DNA of 64,000 nt from Cellulomonas chitinilytica (GCF_016862675.1 NZ_BONK01000015.1:62001-126000), one strand, 5' to 3'. Shown: positions 20,682 through 30,641, counted from the stretch's first letter. Notes: generated from the letters alone by a model not told the origin. A program made the numbers and translations.

Positions 20682-21311
20682 ATGACGAGCACCGACGGCC
20701 ACCGGACCGCGCTCGGACCCGTGGCGGCGCCGGACGGCGCGGTCGGCGAGTACGACCAGGACCGGGTGGAGAAGGCGATCCGTGAGCTCCTGCTCGCGGT
20801 CGGCGAGGACCCGGACCGTGAGGGCCTGCGGGAGACGCCGTCCCGGGTCGCCCGGGCGTACCGCGAGATCTTCGCCGGGCTGTACCAGGAGCCGGCGGAC
20901 GTCCTGACCACGACGTTCGACATCGGCCACGAGGAGATGGTCCTGGTCAAGGACATCGAGGTGTACTCGACGTGCGAGCACCACCTCGTGCCCTTCCACG
21001 GGGTCGCGCACGTGGGGTACATCCCCGGTGCGGACGGCCGGATCACGGGCCTGAGCAAGCTGGCGCGCCTCGTCGACGTGTACGCGCGCCGGCCGCAGGT
21101 GCAGGAGCGGCTCACGTCGCAGATCGCGGACGCGCTCGTCGAGGGCCTCGCGCCCCGGGGTGTGCTGGTCGTCGTCGAGTGTGAGCACCTGTGCATGTCG
21201 ATGCGCGGCGTCCGCAAGCCGGGTTCGCGGACCGTGACGTCGGCGGTCCGGGGCCAGATGCGCGACGTCGCGACTCGTGCCGAGGCCATGAGCCTCGTCC
21301 TGGGCCGCTGA
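20682..21311 (+). CDS. folE: GTP cyclohydrolase I
   Basis: A 209-residue enzyme that opens GTP to 7,8-dihydroneopterin triphosphate, the first step of tetrahydrofolate synthesis. The zinc-binding Cys and His ([13 protein letters not shown]) and the later [16 protein letters not shown] segment are intact, as is [20 protein letters not shown], all diagnostic. The length is typical. ATG 20682 lies four bases after the ftsH stop. It starts the folate set folE-folP-folBK. Confidence 0.97.
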   Translation: MTSTDGHRTALGPVAAPDGAVGEYDQDRVEKAIRELLLAVGEDPDREGLRETPSRVARAYREIFAGLYQEPADVLTTTFDIGHEEMVLVKDIEVYSTCEHHLVPFHGVAHVGYIPGADGRITGLSKLARLVDVYARRPQVQERLTSQIADALVEGLAPRGVLVVVECEHLCMSMRGVRKPGSRTVTSAVRGQMRDVATRAEAMSLVLGR

Positions 21312-21338
21312 CGGGCGCACGCCGGACGGTGCACGCCC

Positions 21339-21344
21339 TAGGCT
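21339..21344 (+). promoter_or_regulatory. candidate -10 element (TAGGCT) of a leaderless promoter for folP
   Basis: TAGGCT is followed by 7 bases and the GTG start of folP at 21352. This would give folP-folBK and downstream genes a promoter separate from ftsH-folE. Confidence 0.45.
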
Positions 21345-21351
21345 CGGCACC

Positions 21352-22323
21352 GTGATCCCCAGCGACCCCGTCGCCGCGCCGGCCGGACCGGCGGCCCTGC
21401 CGGAGTCGTTGCGTGCACCGGGCCGGACGCTCGTCATGGGCGTCGTCAACGTGACTCCCGACTCGTTCTCCGACGGAGGCCGCTGGTTCACGCCGGACGC
21501 GGCCGTCGCGCACGGCCTCGAGCTGCTCGCGCAGGGCGCGGACCTCCTCGACGTCGGTGGCGAGTCGACGCGTCCGGGTGCGCGCCGGGTCCCCGTCGAG
21601 GACGAGCTCGCCCGGGTGCTCCCGGTGGTGTCCCGGCTCACGGCGGCCGGGGCGGCGGTGAGCGTCGACACGACCAGGGCTCTCGTCGCGCACGCCGCGG
21701 TGGACGCGGGGGCGGTGCTGGTCAACGACGTCTCGGGCGGGCTCGCGGACGAGGCGATGCCCGGCGTGGTCGCCCGCACGGGTGCCGCGTACGTCGCGAT
21801 GCACTGGCGCGGGCACGCGGACGTGATGGACGAGCTCGACGACTACGACGACGTCGTCGCCGACGTCCGCCGGGAGCTCGCCGAGCGTGTGGCCGTGCTC
21901 CGCGCGGCGGGGGTTCGCGACGACCAGGTGGTGCTCGACCCGGGCCTCGGGTTCGCGAAGCCGGGCGCGAGCAACTGGCCGCTGCTGGCCCGGCTCCCGG
22001 AGCTCGTCGCGGACGGCTTCCCGGTGCTCGTCGGCGCGAGCCGCAAGCGCTTCCTCGGCCACCTGCTGGCGCGTCCCGACGGGGAGCCGGCGCCGCCGCT
22101 CGCGCGGGACCGGGCGACGGCGGCCGTGAGCGCGCTGGCCGCCGCGGCGGGCGCGTGGTGCGTGCGGGTGCACGAGGTGGCAGGCTCGGCCGACGCCGTG
22201 CGGGTGGCCGCCGCGTGGCGGCACGCCGGCGCACCGGTCGTGCCCGCCGCCTCGCCGGGTGCACCGGACGACGAGGAGATGCCGGTCGACGAGGACGCGA
22301 CGACAGGACGGAGCTGGACGTGA
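21352..22323 (+). CDS. folP: dihydropteroate synthase
   Basis: A 323-residue TIM-barrel enzyme that joins p-aminobenzoate to 6-hydroxymethyl-dihydropterin diphosphate; it is the sulfonamide target. Seen motifs: VMGVVNVTPDSFSDGG (around 27-42), GADLLDVGGESTRPGA (63-78) and the late GASRKRFLG. The C-terminus has about 40 extra Pro/Asp/Glu-rich residues. The GTG start is chosen because of the -10 element 7 bases upstream; the gap to folE is 40 bases. It overlaps folBK by four bases. Confidence 0.95.
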   Translation: MIPSDPVAAPAGPAALPESLRAPGRTLVMGVVNVTPDSFSDGGRWFTPDAAVAHGLELLAQGADLLDVGGESTRPGARRVPVEDELARVLPVVSRLTAAGAAVSVDTTRALVAHAAVDAGAVLVNDVSGGLADEAMPGVVARTGAAYVAMHWRGHADVMDELDDYDDVVADVRRELAERVAVLRAAGVRDDQVVLDPGLGFAKPGASNWPLLARLPELVADGFPVLVGASRKRFLGHLLARPDGEPAPPLARDRATAAVSALAAAAGAWCVRVHEVAGSADAVRVAAAWRHAGAPVVPAASPGAPDDEEMPVDEDATTGRSWT

Positions 22324-23708
22324 CGTTGCACGACGAGGCGCGGGGGATCGCGTTCGACGCGAGCGGGCGTCGGCTGGACCAGATCCGGCTGAGCGGCATC
22401 TCCGCGACGGGCTACCACGGCGTGTTCGAGCACGAGCGTCGCGACGGCCAGACGTTCGTCGCCGACGTCGTCGTCCACCTGGACACGCGCCGCGCCGCCG
22501 CCGGTGACGACCTCGCGCACACGCTGCACTACGGCGAGCTCGCGGAGCAGGTGGCCGCGGTCCTCGCCGGGGATCCCGTGGACCTGATCGAGACGGTCGC
22601 CGAACGGATCGCCGCGACCGTGCTGGCGCACGGGATCGTGCAGGCCGTCGACGTCGCCGTGCACAAGCCGCAGGCGCCGATCCAGGTGCCGTTCGGGGAC
22701 GTGGTCGTCGCGATCCACCGGGACCGCTCGAAGCTCCCCGCCGCCGAGCCGTACGTGGCCCGTTCGGCGTCCGGCGCCGCGTCGAGGCCGGTCCGCACGT
22801 CGACCGCGTCGTTCTCCGTCGCCGCCGGCGACAGCCCTGCCGCGGCCCCCGGGCCGGTGCTCCCGGGCCCGGGACCGCTGCCGCCGTCGGGCCCGACGAC
22901 GGTCCTGCCAGCACCGTCGGGGGTGCTCGCGGGAGGCCTTCCGGACGGTCCTGTGGGCCGTGCCGACGAGGTGCCCGCCGGCGATGCCGCGACCGGTGCT
23001 GGGACCGGTGCCGAGGTCGCTGCGTGGTCGGCGCCGGCGCCGGTGCAGCTCGGCGAGGACGCCGACGACGTCGTCGAGGGCGAGCTCCTCACGGACGCGC
23101 TCGACGTGCCGCCGGACGTCCCGGTCGACGTCGTCCTGGCGATCGGCGCGAACATCGGCGCCGCGCAGGACACGCTCCGGCAGGCGGTCTCCGACCTCGC
23201 GGGGACGCGCGGGCTGGAGGTCGTCGACGTCTCGCCGCTGGCGCGGACCGCCCCGGTCGGCGGGCCCGAGCAGCCCGACTTCCTCAACGCCGTCGTGCTC
23301 GCACGCACGACGCTGTCGCCGCGCGACCTGCTGCGCGCCACGCAGGAGGTCGAGCACGCGCACGGCCGGGAGCGGCACGAGCACTGGGGGCCGCGCACGC
23401 TGGACATCGACATCGTCGTCTACGGCACGGTGCTCGCGACGTCCGACGACCTGGAGCTGCCGCACCCGCGCGCACGGGAACGGGCGTTCGTCCTGCAGCC
23501 GTGGGCGCAGGTGGACCCGCACGCGGTGCTGCCCGGGCTGGGTGGCGGCCCGGTGGCGGCGCTCGCCGCGACCGCGCCCGACCGGGACGGTGTCCGCTGG
23601 CTCGCCCTCGACTGGCTGACCGCGCCGGTACCCGCCGCGAACCCGGCACCGCCCGCCGGGTCCGAGCACGGCGAGCCGGGGTCCGTGCCTCCCGCGCCTG
23701 CGCCGTGA
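22320..23708 (+). CDS. folBK: bifunctional dihydroneopterin aldolase / HPPK (FolB-FolK fusion)
   Basis: A 462-residue fusion. Residues about 20-139 are dihydroneopterin aldolase (ISATGYHGVFEHER, then LIETVAERIAATVL). Residues about 268-435 are 6-hydroxymethyl-dihydropterin pyrophosphokinase, with VVLAIGANIGAAQDTLR and the signature HWGPRTLDIDIVVYG that carries the Mg2+ aspartates. Between them lie some 128 residues of Pro/Ala/Gly/Ser-rich low-complexity linker, longer than usual. The two steps are consecutive (aldolase, then diphosphokinase), and the product feeds FolP encoded just upstream. GTG 22320 overlaps the folP stop. Confidence 0.9.
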   Translation: MTLHDEARGIAFDASGRRLDQIRLSGISATGYHGVFEHERRDGQTFVADVVVHLDTRRAAAGDDLAHTLHYGELAEQVAAVLAGDPVDLIETVAERIAATVLAHGIVQAVDVAVHKPQAPIQVPFGDVVVAIHRDRSKLPAAEPYVARSASGAASRPVRTSTASFSVAAGDSPAAAPGPVLPGPGPLPPSGPTTVLPAPSGVLAGGLPDGPVGRADEVPAGDAATGAGTGAEVAAWSAPAPVQLGEDADDVVEGELLTDALDVPPDVPVDVVLAIGANIGAAQDTLRQAVSDLAGTRGLEVVDVSPLARTAPVGGPEQPDFLNAVVLARTTLSPRDLLRATQEVEHAHGRERHEHWGPRTLDIDIVVYGTVLATSDDLELPHPRARERAFVLQPWAQVDPHAVLPGLGGGPVAALAATAPDRDGVRWLALDWLTAPVPAANPAPPAGSEHGEPGSVPPAPAP

Positions 23709-24199
23709 TGCAGCGGACCCGCTGGCAGACGCTCCTGCTCCTCGCCGCCGGGGTGGCGGCCGGGACGTGGGCCGTGCTGGGGGCGCTCGTGCGACGAGGC
23801 ACGACCCCGCCGACCGTCCCGGTGCTCGTGGTGGCCGTCGAGGTCGTCATCGCGGCGGTGGTGTTCGTGCTCGGATGGGCGGTGCGGCAGTTCCTGCGCG
23901 GCAAGCGCCCGTCGCTCGACCCGCTGCGCGCGGCCCGGACGGCGATGCTCGCGAAGGCGGCGTGCTACACGGGTGCGCTGCTGCTCGGCTGGTACGCGGG
24001 GCAGGTTCTCGCCGTGCTGGGCCGGCTCGAGATCCCCGCGAACGGCCAGCGCGCCCTCGCCGCGGGCATCGCGGGCGCGGGTGCCCTGCTGCTCGCCGTC
24101 GTCGGCCTGATCGTCGAGGGCTTCTGCCGGATCCCGCCCCCCGAGGGCGACGCGAAGGTGCCCCAGCAGGACGTGAGCCCGGACCCGAGCGCCGGCTGA
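23708..24199 (+). CDS. DUF3180 membrane protein
   Basis: A 163-residue protein with four hydrophobic segments (about 9-27, 39-60, 82-105 and 119-140) and a hydrophilic C-terminal tail. Size, topology and its position directly after folK match DUF3180, a conserved actinobacterial family without known function. ATG 23708 overlaps the folBK stop by one base (TGATG), so translation is coupled. Nothing in it suggests catalysis; the association with the folate operon is positional only. Confidence 0.75.
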   Translation: MQRTRWQTLLLLAAGVAAGTWAVLGALVRRGTTPPTVPVLVVAVEVVIAAVVFVLGWAVRQFLRGKRPSLDPLRAARTAMLAKAACYTGALLLGWYAGQVLAVLGRLEIPANGQRALAAGIAGAGALLLAVVGLIVEGFCRIPPPEGDAKVPQQDVSPDPSAG

Positions 24200-24301
24200 C
24201 CCGGCCCCCGAGGACACCCGGGACGACGGGTCCCTGCGCTGCTCACGAGGGGGAGGCGAGCCCTGCCGTGGACGGGCTGTGCCGGTGCGAGGATGTGGGG
24301 C

Positions 24302-24823
24302 ATGACCTCCGACGCCACCGTGCCCACGGCCGACGGCACCCGTGACCCGTTCGCGCCGCTCGACGTCACGTGGACACCGGTGTCGACGCGGCTCGCACGG
24401 GCGCGCCTCACCGTGCTGGCCCTGTGGTTCGGGCCGCTGGTGCTCGCGGGCGTCGTGGTCGCCGTCGCGACCGGCGAGCCGTGGGTGTGGGTGTGGCCGG
24501 GCGTGACGGCGGCGCTCGCGGCGTGGCAGTCGTGGCTGATCCCGCGGCAGGTGCGGGCGATGGCGTACGCGGAACGGGCCGAGGACCTGCTGATTCGCCG
24601 GGGCATCCTGTTCCGGACCCTCGTCGTGGTGCCGTACGGGCGGATGCAGTACGTCGACGTCACCGCGGGGCCGCTCGCGCGCCGGTTCCGCATCGCGTCG
24701 GTGCAGCTGCACACCGCGTCGCCCGGCACGGGGGCGTCCATCGAGGGGTTGCCGCCCCAGGAGGCGGCTCGGCTCCGTGACCGGCTCGCGTCCCGCGGCG
24801 AGTCGCGGCTGGCGGGCCTGTGA
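24302..24823 (+). CDS. bacterial PH-domain membrane protein (YdbS-like)
   Basis: A 173-residue protein with two adjacent hydrophobic helices (about 36-55 and 58-76) followed by one bacterial PH (bPH2) domain: ERAEDLLIRRGILFRT, VVPYGRMQYVDVTAGPLAR and VQLHTASPG are the family's strand pattern. In Bacillus the YdbS/YdbT pair contributes to resistance to some antimicrobial peptides. It overlaps the longer PH protein by four bases, the same pair order. ATG 24302 is chosen over an in-frame ATG at 24293 because GAGGAT lies 7 bases before it (as ribosome site or -10). Confidence 0.8.
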   Translation: MTSDATVPTADGTRDPFAPLDVTWTPVSTRLARARLTVLALWFGPLVLAGVVVAVATGEPWVWVWPGVTAALAAWQSWLIPRQVRAMAYAERAEDLLIRRGILFRTLVVVPYGRMQYVDVTAGPLARRFRIASVQLHTASPGTGASIEGLPPQEAARLRDRLASRGESRLAGL

Positions 24824-26424
24824 GCCGCAGCGCCCCCCAGGGCGAGCAGGACGTGGTGGACGAGAGCGTGCCGCCGGGCGCCTGGCGCCGCATGCACCCC
24901 GTCACGCCCGCGCTCAAGGGCTGGAAGATCTTCGTCGGTGTGCTGCTGGTCGCCGGGTACCAGCTGACGGACAACCTCCAGCAGGCGTCGAGCCTGCTCG
25001 AGGGCCGCGGCTGGCTCATCGCGATCGGCGTCCTCGCGCTCGTCGCCGTCGTCGGGTTCGGGTACTCCGCCGTGGCGTGGCGGATGACGAGGTTCGCCGT
25101 CACCGACGACGCCGTGCACCTGCAGACGGGGATCCTGTTCCGCCAGCAGCGGCAGGCCCGCCTCGACCGGCTGCAGGCGGTCGACGTGGTGCAGCCGCTC
25201 CTCGCCCGGCTCGTCGGGCTGTCCGAGCTCAAGCTCGAGGTCGCGGGCGGCAGCGGGTCGGCCGTGTCGCTCGCGTTCCTGCGGGAGGGCGAGGCCGACG
25301 TCCTGCGCGCCGAGCTGCTGGCCCTCGCGGCGGGACTGCGCCGGCCCGCGGCCACACCGGCTCCGGGGGTCGACGCCGTGGCTGCGGTCGGCGCCGAGCC
25401 GGGCGTGCCCGCCGTCACCACGGCCGCGGCACCCGTCGCGTTCGCGGCGGCCCCCGAGCACCAGGTGTACGAGGTGCCGATGCCCCGCCTGGTGCTCAGC
25501 ACCATCCAGTCGTCCGCGACCGTCGGCCTCGTGATCGCGATCGGCGCGGCGGTGGTCACGGCCGTGATGTCGCGGGAGGTCGGCGCCGCGTTCTTCGTCG
25601 TCCCGATGCTGTTCGGCATCGGCGGCTTCCTGTGGTCCCGCATCAACCAGGGCGCGAGCTTCCGGGCGGCCACGTCGCCCGACGGCATCCGGCTGCGGCA
25701 CGGGTTCACCGAGGCGCGCGCGCAGACGGTGCCGCCCGGCCGGGTGCAGGCGATCCGGATCAGCCAGGGGCTGTGGTGGCGCTGGTCGGGCTGGTGGCGG
25801 GTCGAGATCAACGTCGCCGGGTACGCCATCGGCAAGGAGCAGCAGCAGGACACCGTCCTGCACCCGGTGGCGACGCAGGACGAGGTCATGACGGCCGTCT
25901 GGCTCGTCCTGCCCGACCTCGGCGTCGCGGACGTCCGGCCCGTCTACGACGCGGCCCTGCGGGGGACGGGGGACGACGGCGGGTTCACGGCCGCACCTCG
26001 GGCCGCGCGCTGGGTGGACCCGATCGGCTGGCGCCGGCACGGCGTGCTCGTCACGCAGCGGGCGCTCATCACCCGGTCGGGCCGACTGCGCCGGCAGGTG
26101 GACATCGTGCCGCACGAGCGGACGCAGTCCCTGGGCCTCGAGCAGGGGCCGCTGCAGCGGCGGCTGGGTCTCGCGTCGTTCGTCGTGCACTCGACGCCCG
26201 GGCCCGTGCAGCCCGCCGTCGCGCACCTGGCCGCCCCGGTGGCGGCGGCCTTGCTCGACGAGCAGGCGGAGCGGGCCCGCACCGCGCGCGCCGGTGACCG
26301 GTCCGAGCTGTGGATGCGGTCGCACCTCGAGCCGGCGCCCGCCGCGGCGCCGACCGAGCCCGCAGCGCCGACCGAGCCTGCGACACCCACCACCGCGGCA
26401 CCGCCCCAGGACCCGGTCGCATGA
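24820..26424 (+). CDS. bacterial PH-domain membrane protein (YdbT-like, three PH repeats)
   Basis: A 534-residue protein with two hairpins of transmembrane helices (about 28-46 with 61-84, and 235-252 with 255-272) and three bPH2 modules (about 88-170, 283-385 and 405-475). The repeating pattern is visible as LQTGILFRQQRQARLDRLQA, the VPPGRVQAIRISQGL segment and VPHERTQSLGLEQGPLQRRL. The tail is Pro/Ala-rich. GTG 24820 overlaps the YdbS-like gene. The pair probably forms one membrane complex; a role in envelope stress or peptide resistance is inferred from the Bacillus homologues. Confidence 0.8.
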   Translation: MSRSAPQGEQDVVDESVPPGAWRRMHPVTPALKGWKIFVGVLLVAGYQLTDNLQQASSLLEGRGWLIAIGVLALVAVVGFGYSAVAWRMTRFAVTDDAVHLQTGILFRQQRQARLDRLQAVDVVQPLLARLVGLSELKLEVAGGSGSAVSLAFLREGEADVLRAELLALAAGLRRPAATPAPGVDAVAAVGAEPGVPAVTTAAAPVAFAAAPEHQVYEVPMPRLVLSTIQSSATVGLVIAIGAAVVTAVMSREVGAAFFVVPMLFGIGGFLWSRINQGASFRAATSPDGIRLRHGFTEARAQTVPPGRVQAIRISQGLWWRWSGWWRVEINVAGYAIGKEQQQDTVLHPVATQDEVMTAVWLVLPDLGVADVRPVYDAALRGTGDDGGFTAAPRAARWVDPIGWRRHGVLVTQRALITRSGRLRRQVDIVPHERTQSLGLEQGPLQRRLGLASFVVHSTPGPVQPAVAHLAAPVAAALLDEQAERARTARAGDRSELWMRSHLEPAPAAAPTEPAAPTEPATPTTAAPPQDPVA

Positions 26425-27464
26425 GCGTCGAGCTTCCCCCCGGCGCCGGGCCGTCCTCGCGCCCGGGACGCCTCGGCGTGGGCGTGGTGGGCGCGGGCCG
26501 GGTCGGTGCGGTCCTCGGCAGCGCGCTGCGCGGCGCGGGGCACCCGGTGGTCGCGGTGAGCGCGGTCTCGGAGGCGTCCCGGGAACGCGCGGAGGCGCTC
26601 CTGCCGGGGGTGCCCGTGCTCGACGTCGCCGAGGTGGTCCGCCGGGCGGAGCTCGTGCTGCTCGCGGTGCCGGACGACGCCCTGCCGGGGCTGGTCGCCG
26701 GGCTCGCGGAGGTCGGCGCGTGGCAGGCCGGGCAGATCGCCGTGCACACGTCGGGGCGGTTCGGCGCGGACGTGCTGGCGCCGGCGAGGGCGGTGGGGGT
26801 CATCCCGCTGGCGGTGCACCCGGCGATGACGTTCACGGGCACGTCGCTCGACCTGGCCCGGCTCGCGGGCTGCTCGTTCGCGGTGACGGCGCCGGCGCCG
26901 GTGCTGCCGATCGGGCAGGCGCTCGTCGTCGAGATCGGCGGGGAGCCCGTCGTGCTCGCGGAGGGTGCCCGCGGCCTGTACCACGCGGCCCTCGCGCACG
27001 GCGCGAACCACCTGGTGGTGCTCGTCGCGCAGGCCGCGGAGGCGCTCGCGGCGGCGGGGGTCGACGACCCGGGCCGGATGCTCGGCCCGCTGCTGGAGGC
27101 CGCGCTGGACGGTGCGCTGCGCGCCGAGCAGCCGGGTGACGTGGGGCAGCGCGGACCGGGCGCGATCACGGCGCTCACCGGGCCGGTGCGGCGCGGTGAC
27201 GCGGGCACGGTCCGTGAGCACGCCGAGGCGTTGACCACGTTCGCCGCCTCGAGCGGCGCGGTCGACGTGCCGGCGGGGTACCGTGCCCTGGCGCGCTCGG
27301 CGACGCAGCGCGCGCTCGCGGCGGGGCTGATCGCCCCGGCGCAGGCCACCGAGCTGCTGGACGCGGTCGCGGGCATGACCCGGGCCGCCGGATCGTTGCA
27401 GCCGGAGGACGACCAGCCACCGGGGGCGGACGACGGACCGACCCCGCCGCAGGAGGACGCATGA
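26421..27464 (+). CDS. Rossmann-like DUF2520 protein
   Basis: A 347-residue soluble protein. Residues 17-31 ([15 protein letters not shown]) form an NAD(P)-binding loop, followed by the segment VRRAELVLLAVPDDALPGL. The C-terminal all-helical half (from about 185) corresponds to DUF2520. This architecture resembles 6-phosphogluconate dehydrogenase-type reductases. It overlaps the PH gene upstream and panC downstream by four bases each. Since no ketopantoate reductase gene is seen here, this protein is a reasonable candidate for such a redox step, but that is inference from neighbourhood; the recorded family has no proven reaction. Confidence 0.75.
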   Translation: MSVELPPGAGPSSRPGRLGVGVVGAGRVGAVLGSALRGAGHPVVAVSAVSEASRERAEALLPGVPVLDVAEVVRRAELVLLAVPDDALPGLVAGLAEVGAWQAGQIAVHTSGRFGADVLAPARAVGVIPLAVHPAMTFTGTSLDLARLAGCSFAVTAPAPVLPIGQALVVEIGGEPVVLAEGARGLYHAALAHGANHLVVLVAQAAEALAAAGVDDPGRMLGPLLEAALDGALRAEQPGDVGQRGPGAITALTGPVRRGDAGTVREHAEALTTFAASSGAVDVPAGYRALARSATQRALAAGLIAPAQATELLDAVAGMTRAAGSLQPEDDQPPGADDGPTPPQEDA

Positions 27465-28378
27465 CCGGAACGCCGACGCTCGTGCGCACGCGCGCCGAGC
27501 TCGACACCGCGCTGAGGGCGGGAGACGGGTCGCGCCGCGCCGTCGTGATGACGATGGGCGCGCTGCACGCGGGCCACCTGTCGCTCGTGGAGCAGGCACG
27601 GGCGCTCGCGGACACCGTGGTGGTGACGATCTTCGTCAACCCGCTGCAGTTCGCGCCGACGGAGGACCTGTCGCGCTACCCGCGGGACCTCGAGGGTGAC
27701 GTGCGGCTGCTGACGGCCCCGGGGCTGCTGCGGGCGGGCGACGTGGTGTTCGCGCCGACGCCGGACGTCGTGTACCCGGACGGCGACCCGGTCGTGCGGG
27801 TGTCCGCGGGGTCGGTCGGGGACGTGCTGGAGGGGGCGGCCCGGCCGGGGCACCTCGACGGCGTCCTCACGGTGGTCCTCAAGCTGATGCACCTGACCCG
27901 CCCCGACGTGGCGCTGTACGGCGAGAAGGACGCGCAGCAGCTCGCCGCGATCCGCCGCATGGTGCACGACCTGGACGTGCCCGTCGAGGTGGTCGGCGCG
28001 CCGCTCGTGCGGGACGCCGACGGGCTGGCCCTGTCGAGCCGCAACGCGTACCTCACCGCCGAGGAGCGCGACCGCGCCCTCGGGCTGTCCCGCGCGCTGC
28101 GGGCCGGCGTCGAGCGGGCCGCGTCCGGCGCGACCGCGTCCGAGGTCCGCGCGGCGGCCGGTGCCGAGCTCGCCGCCTCGGGGGTCGACGACGTGGACTA
28201 CGTCGCGCTCGTCGACCCGTCGACGTTCGCCGAGGTGCCGGACGACGTGCACGGCGACGCGCTCCTGCTGCTGGCCGCCCGGGTCGGCACCACCCGGCTC
28301 ATCGACAACACCGCACTCACGCTCGCACCGTCGACCGGTGTGGGCGCCCGCACGGCCCCGGAAGGAGCCCGCGCATGA
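27461..28378 (+). CDS. panC: pantothenate synthetase (pantoate-beta-alanine ligase)
   Basis: A 305-residue ATP-dependent ligase joining pantoate and beta-alanine. Visible family motifs: [20 protein letters not shown] (with the HxGH-type ATP site), [20 protein letters not shown] and [17 protein letters not shown]. The length is slightly above the usual 280-290. ATG 27461 overlaps the DUF2520 gene; the stop overlaps panD, whose product makes the beta-alanine. Confidence 0.96.
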   Translation: MTGTPTLVRTRAELDTALRAGDGSRRAVVMTMGALHAGHLSLVEQARALADTVVVTIFVNPLQFAPTEDLSRYPRDLEGDVRLLTAPGLLRAGDVVFAPTPDVVYPDGDPVVRVSAGSVGDVLEGAARPGHLDGVLTVVLKLMHLTRPDVALYGEKDAQQLAAIRRMVHDLDVPVEVVGAPLVRDADGLALSSRNAYLTAEERDRALGLSRALRAGVERAASGATASEVRAAAGAELAASGVDDVDYVALVDPSTFAEVPDDVHGDALLLLAARVGTTRLIDNTALTLAPSTGVGARTAPEGARA

Positions 28379-28863
28379 CGACGCTGCAGCGGACCATGAT
28401 GACCGGCAAGATCCACCGCGCCACCGTGACGCAGGCCGACCTGCACTACGTCGGGTCCATCACCGTCGACGCGGACCTGCTCGCGGCGGCGGACCTGCTG
28501 CCCGGCCAGCAGGTCGACGTCGTCGACGTGACGAACGGTTCCCGGCTGACCACGTACGCGATCGCGGGCGAGGCCGGCTCCGGCCAGGTCTGCATCAACG
28601 GTGCCGCCGCGCACCTGGTGCACCCGGGCGACACGGTCATCCTCATCGCGTACGGCCTGATGTCGGACGCGGAGGCCCGGACGTACTCCCCGCACGTGGT
28701 GCTCGTCGACGCGGAGAACCGGATCGTCGACCTCAGCGAGGACCCCGGGCAGGTGCCCGACGAGTGGACGGCGCAGTCCGGCCTGAGGCCGAGCGGCGTC
28801 CCGTTCACCGAGGGGCGCGACCTCGTCGAGCACCCCCACGACCTGCACCTGCAGCAGCGGTGA
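28375..28863 (+). CDS. panD: aspartate 1-decarboxylase (pyruvoyl enzyme)
   Basis: A 162-residue proenzyme that decarboxylates aspartate to beta-alanine for PanC. The self-cleavage site is Gly27-Ser28 (HYVGSIT); Ser28 becomes the pyruvoyl group. Conserved stretches such as [17 protein letters not shown] and [14 protein letters not shown] match the family. Starts at ATG 28375; ATGs at codons 8 and 9 would give a more typical N-terminus. The C-terminal tail beyond about residue 125 is longer than in short homologues. Overlaps panC and nadB by four bases each. Confidence 0.95.
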   Translation: MTTLQRTMMTGKIHRATVTQADLHYVGSITVDADLLAAADLLPGQQVDVVDVTNGSRLTTYAIAGEAGSGQVCINGAAAHLVHPGDTVILIAYGLMSDAEARTYSPHVVLVDAENRIVDLSEDPGQVPDEWTAQSGLRPSGVPFTEGRDLVEHPHDLHLQQR

Positions 28864-30641
28864 CGGCCGCCGCCGGCGCGCCGACCGCGCTGCACCGCCC
28901 CGCGCCGCAGCAGCACGTCCCGGACGCCGGGACCCGGCCGGGCACCCGCCTGGCCACCCGGCTCGCCGCGCCGGAGCCGGGCTGGACGGTCGAGGTGGAC
29001 GCGATCGTCGTGGGTTCGGGCATCGCCGGCCTGACCGCGGCCCTCGAGCTGCGCACCCGGGTGCCGCGGGTCCTGCTCGTCACGAAGGACACCCTCGTGT
29101 CGGGCTCGACGGTGTGGGCGCAGGGTGGCATCGCCGCGGCGCTCGACCCGACGGACTCGCCCGCTGCTCACCTGCAGGACACGCTCGTCGCGGGCGTCGG
29201 CCTGTGCGACCCGCGCGCGGTCGAGGTGCTGGTGACGGAGGGCCCGTCGCGCGTGCGGGAGCTCGTGGCGCGTGGTGCCCGGTTCGACCGGTCGCCCGAC
29301 GGCGAGATCTCCCTGACCCGTGAGGGCGGCCACCACGCGGACCGGATCGCGCACGCGGGCGGCGACGCGACGGGTGCGGAGATCTCCCGGGCGCTCGTCG
29401 CGCAGATCGAGGCGGTGCGGGACGACCCCGGCATCGAGGTCGTCGAGCACGCGCTCGTGCTGGACGTGCTCACGGGCCCTCCCGGGCCGGACGGCCGGCC
29501 GGGTGCCGCGTGCGGCGTCACGCTGCACGTGATCGGCGAGGGGCAGCGCGACGGTGTCGGCGCGGCCCTCGGCAAGGCCGTGGTGCTCGCGACGGGTGGC
29601 ATCGGCCAGGTGTTCCGCTCGTCCACCAACCCGGCGCAGGCGACGGGCGACGGCATCGCCGCGGCCCTGCGGGCGGGAGCGGTGCTCGGCGACGTGGAGT
29701 TCGTGCAGTTCCACCCGACGGTCCTGTGGGCGGGGTCGGGGGCGCGCGGGCAGCTCACGCTCGTGTCGGAGGCGGTGCGCGGCGAGGGCGCGATCCTGCT
29801 CGACACGGACGGCGTGCGCTTCATGCCGGCGGTGCACCCGATGGCGGAGCTGGCCCCGCGGGACGTCGTCGCGCACGCGATCGTCGCGCAGATGGCGGCC
29901 ACCGGTGCCGAGCACGTGTGGCTCGACGCGCGGCACCTCGGCGCGGACTTCCTGCGCAAGCGGTTCCCGACGATCCACGAACGGCTGCTGGACCACGGCA
30001 TCGACCTCACGACCGATCTCGTGCCCGTCGCCCCGGCGCAGCACTACCACTCGGGCGGGGTCGTCACCGACCTCGTCGGGCGGTCCTCGGTGCGCGGGCT
30101 GTACGCGGTGGGGGAGGTCGCGTGCACCGGGGTGCACGGGGCGAACCGGCTCGCGTCGAACTCGCTGCTGGAGGGTCTGGTCTTCGCGACCCGGGCGGCC
30201 CGGCACATCGCGTCGCAGGTGCAGGGCGGCGTGCTGCGGCAGTCGTCGCCGGTGCAGCGCCCCGGGGACGAGGCGCTCGTCGCGGCGGCGTCCCGGGCAC
30301 GGGTGCAGCGCGCCGCGTCCGAGGGGCCCGGTGTGCTGCGGTCCGGCGCGGGCCTGCGCCGGGCGGTCACGGCCCTGGCGGCGGTCCCGACGGACGCCCA
30401 CGAGCGGCTCGACGACGGGCGGCTGCTCGCGCACCCGCAGGTCGCCGAGTGGGAGACGACGAACGTGCACGCGGTCGCGACCGTGCTGACCGCGACGGCG
30501 CTCGAACGCGAGGAGAGCCGGGGCGGGCACGCCCGGTCCGACTTCCCGGCGACGGACCCCGACTGGCAGGTCCGGATCGAGGTCGCGCTCGACCCGGACG
30601 GCACGGTGACGACCCGGCGGTCGGAGTCGACGCTGCGGTAG
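28860..30641 (+). CDS. nadB: L-aspartate oxidase
   Basis: A 593-residue FAD enzyme that oxidises aspartate to iminoaspartate for NAD synthesis. The N-terminal FAD-binding loop is [15 protein letters not shown], the segment [13 protein letters not shown] and the HPT/RGEGA active-site region ([17 protein letters not shown]) are diagnostic, and [20 protein letters not shown] is the C-terminal FAD signature. GTG 28860 overlaps the panD stop. It has a Pro-rich N-terminal extension of about 40 residues. Quinolinate synthase (nadA) is not in the window, and nadC lies about 11.4 kb further, beyond the hydrolase island. Confidence 0.95.
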   Translation: MTAAAGAPTALHRPAPQQHVPDAGTRPGTRLATRLAAPEPGWTVEVDAIVVGSGIAGLTAALELRTRVPRVLLVTKDTLVSGSTVWAQGGIAAALDPTDSPAAHLQDTLVAGVGLCDPRAVEVLVTEGPSRVRELVARGARFDRSPDGEISLTREGGHHADRIAHAGGDATGAEISRALVAQIEAVRDDPGIEVVEHALVLDVLTGPPGPDGRPGAACGVTLHVIGEGQRDGVGAALGKAVVLATGGIGQVFRSSTNPAQATGDGIAAALRAGAVLGDVEFVQFHPTVLWAGSGARGQLTLVSEAVRGEGAILLDTDGVRFMPAVHPMAELAPRDVVAHAIVAQMAATGAEHVWLDARHLGADFLRKRFPTIHERLLDHGIDLTTDLVPVAPAQHYHSGGVVTDLVGRSSVRGLYAVGEVACTGVHGANRLASNSLLEGLVFATRAARHIASQVQGGVLRQSSPVQRPGDEALVAAASRARVQRAASEGPGVLRSGAGLRRAVTALAAVPTDAHERLDDGRLLAHPQVAEWETTNVHAVATVLTATALEREESRGGHARSDFPATDPDWQVRIEVALDPDGTVTTRRSESTLR

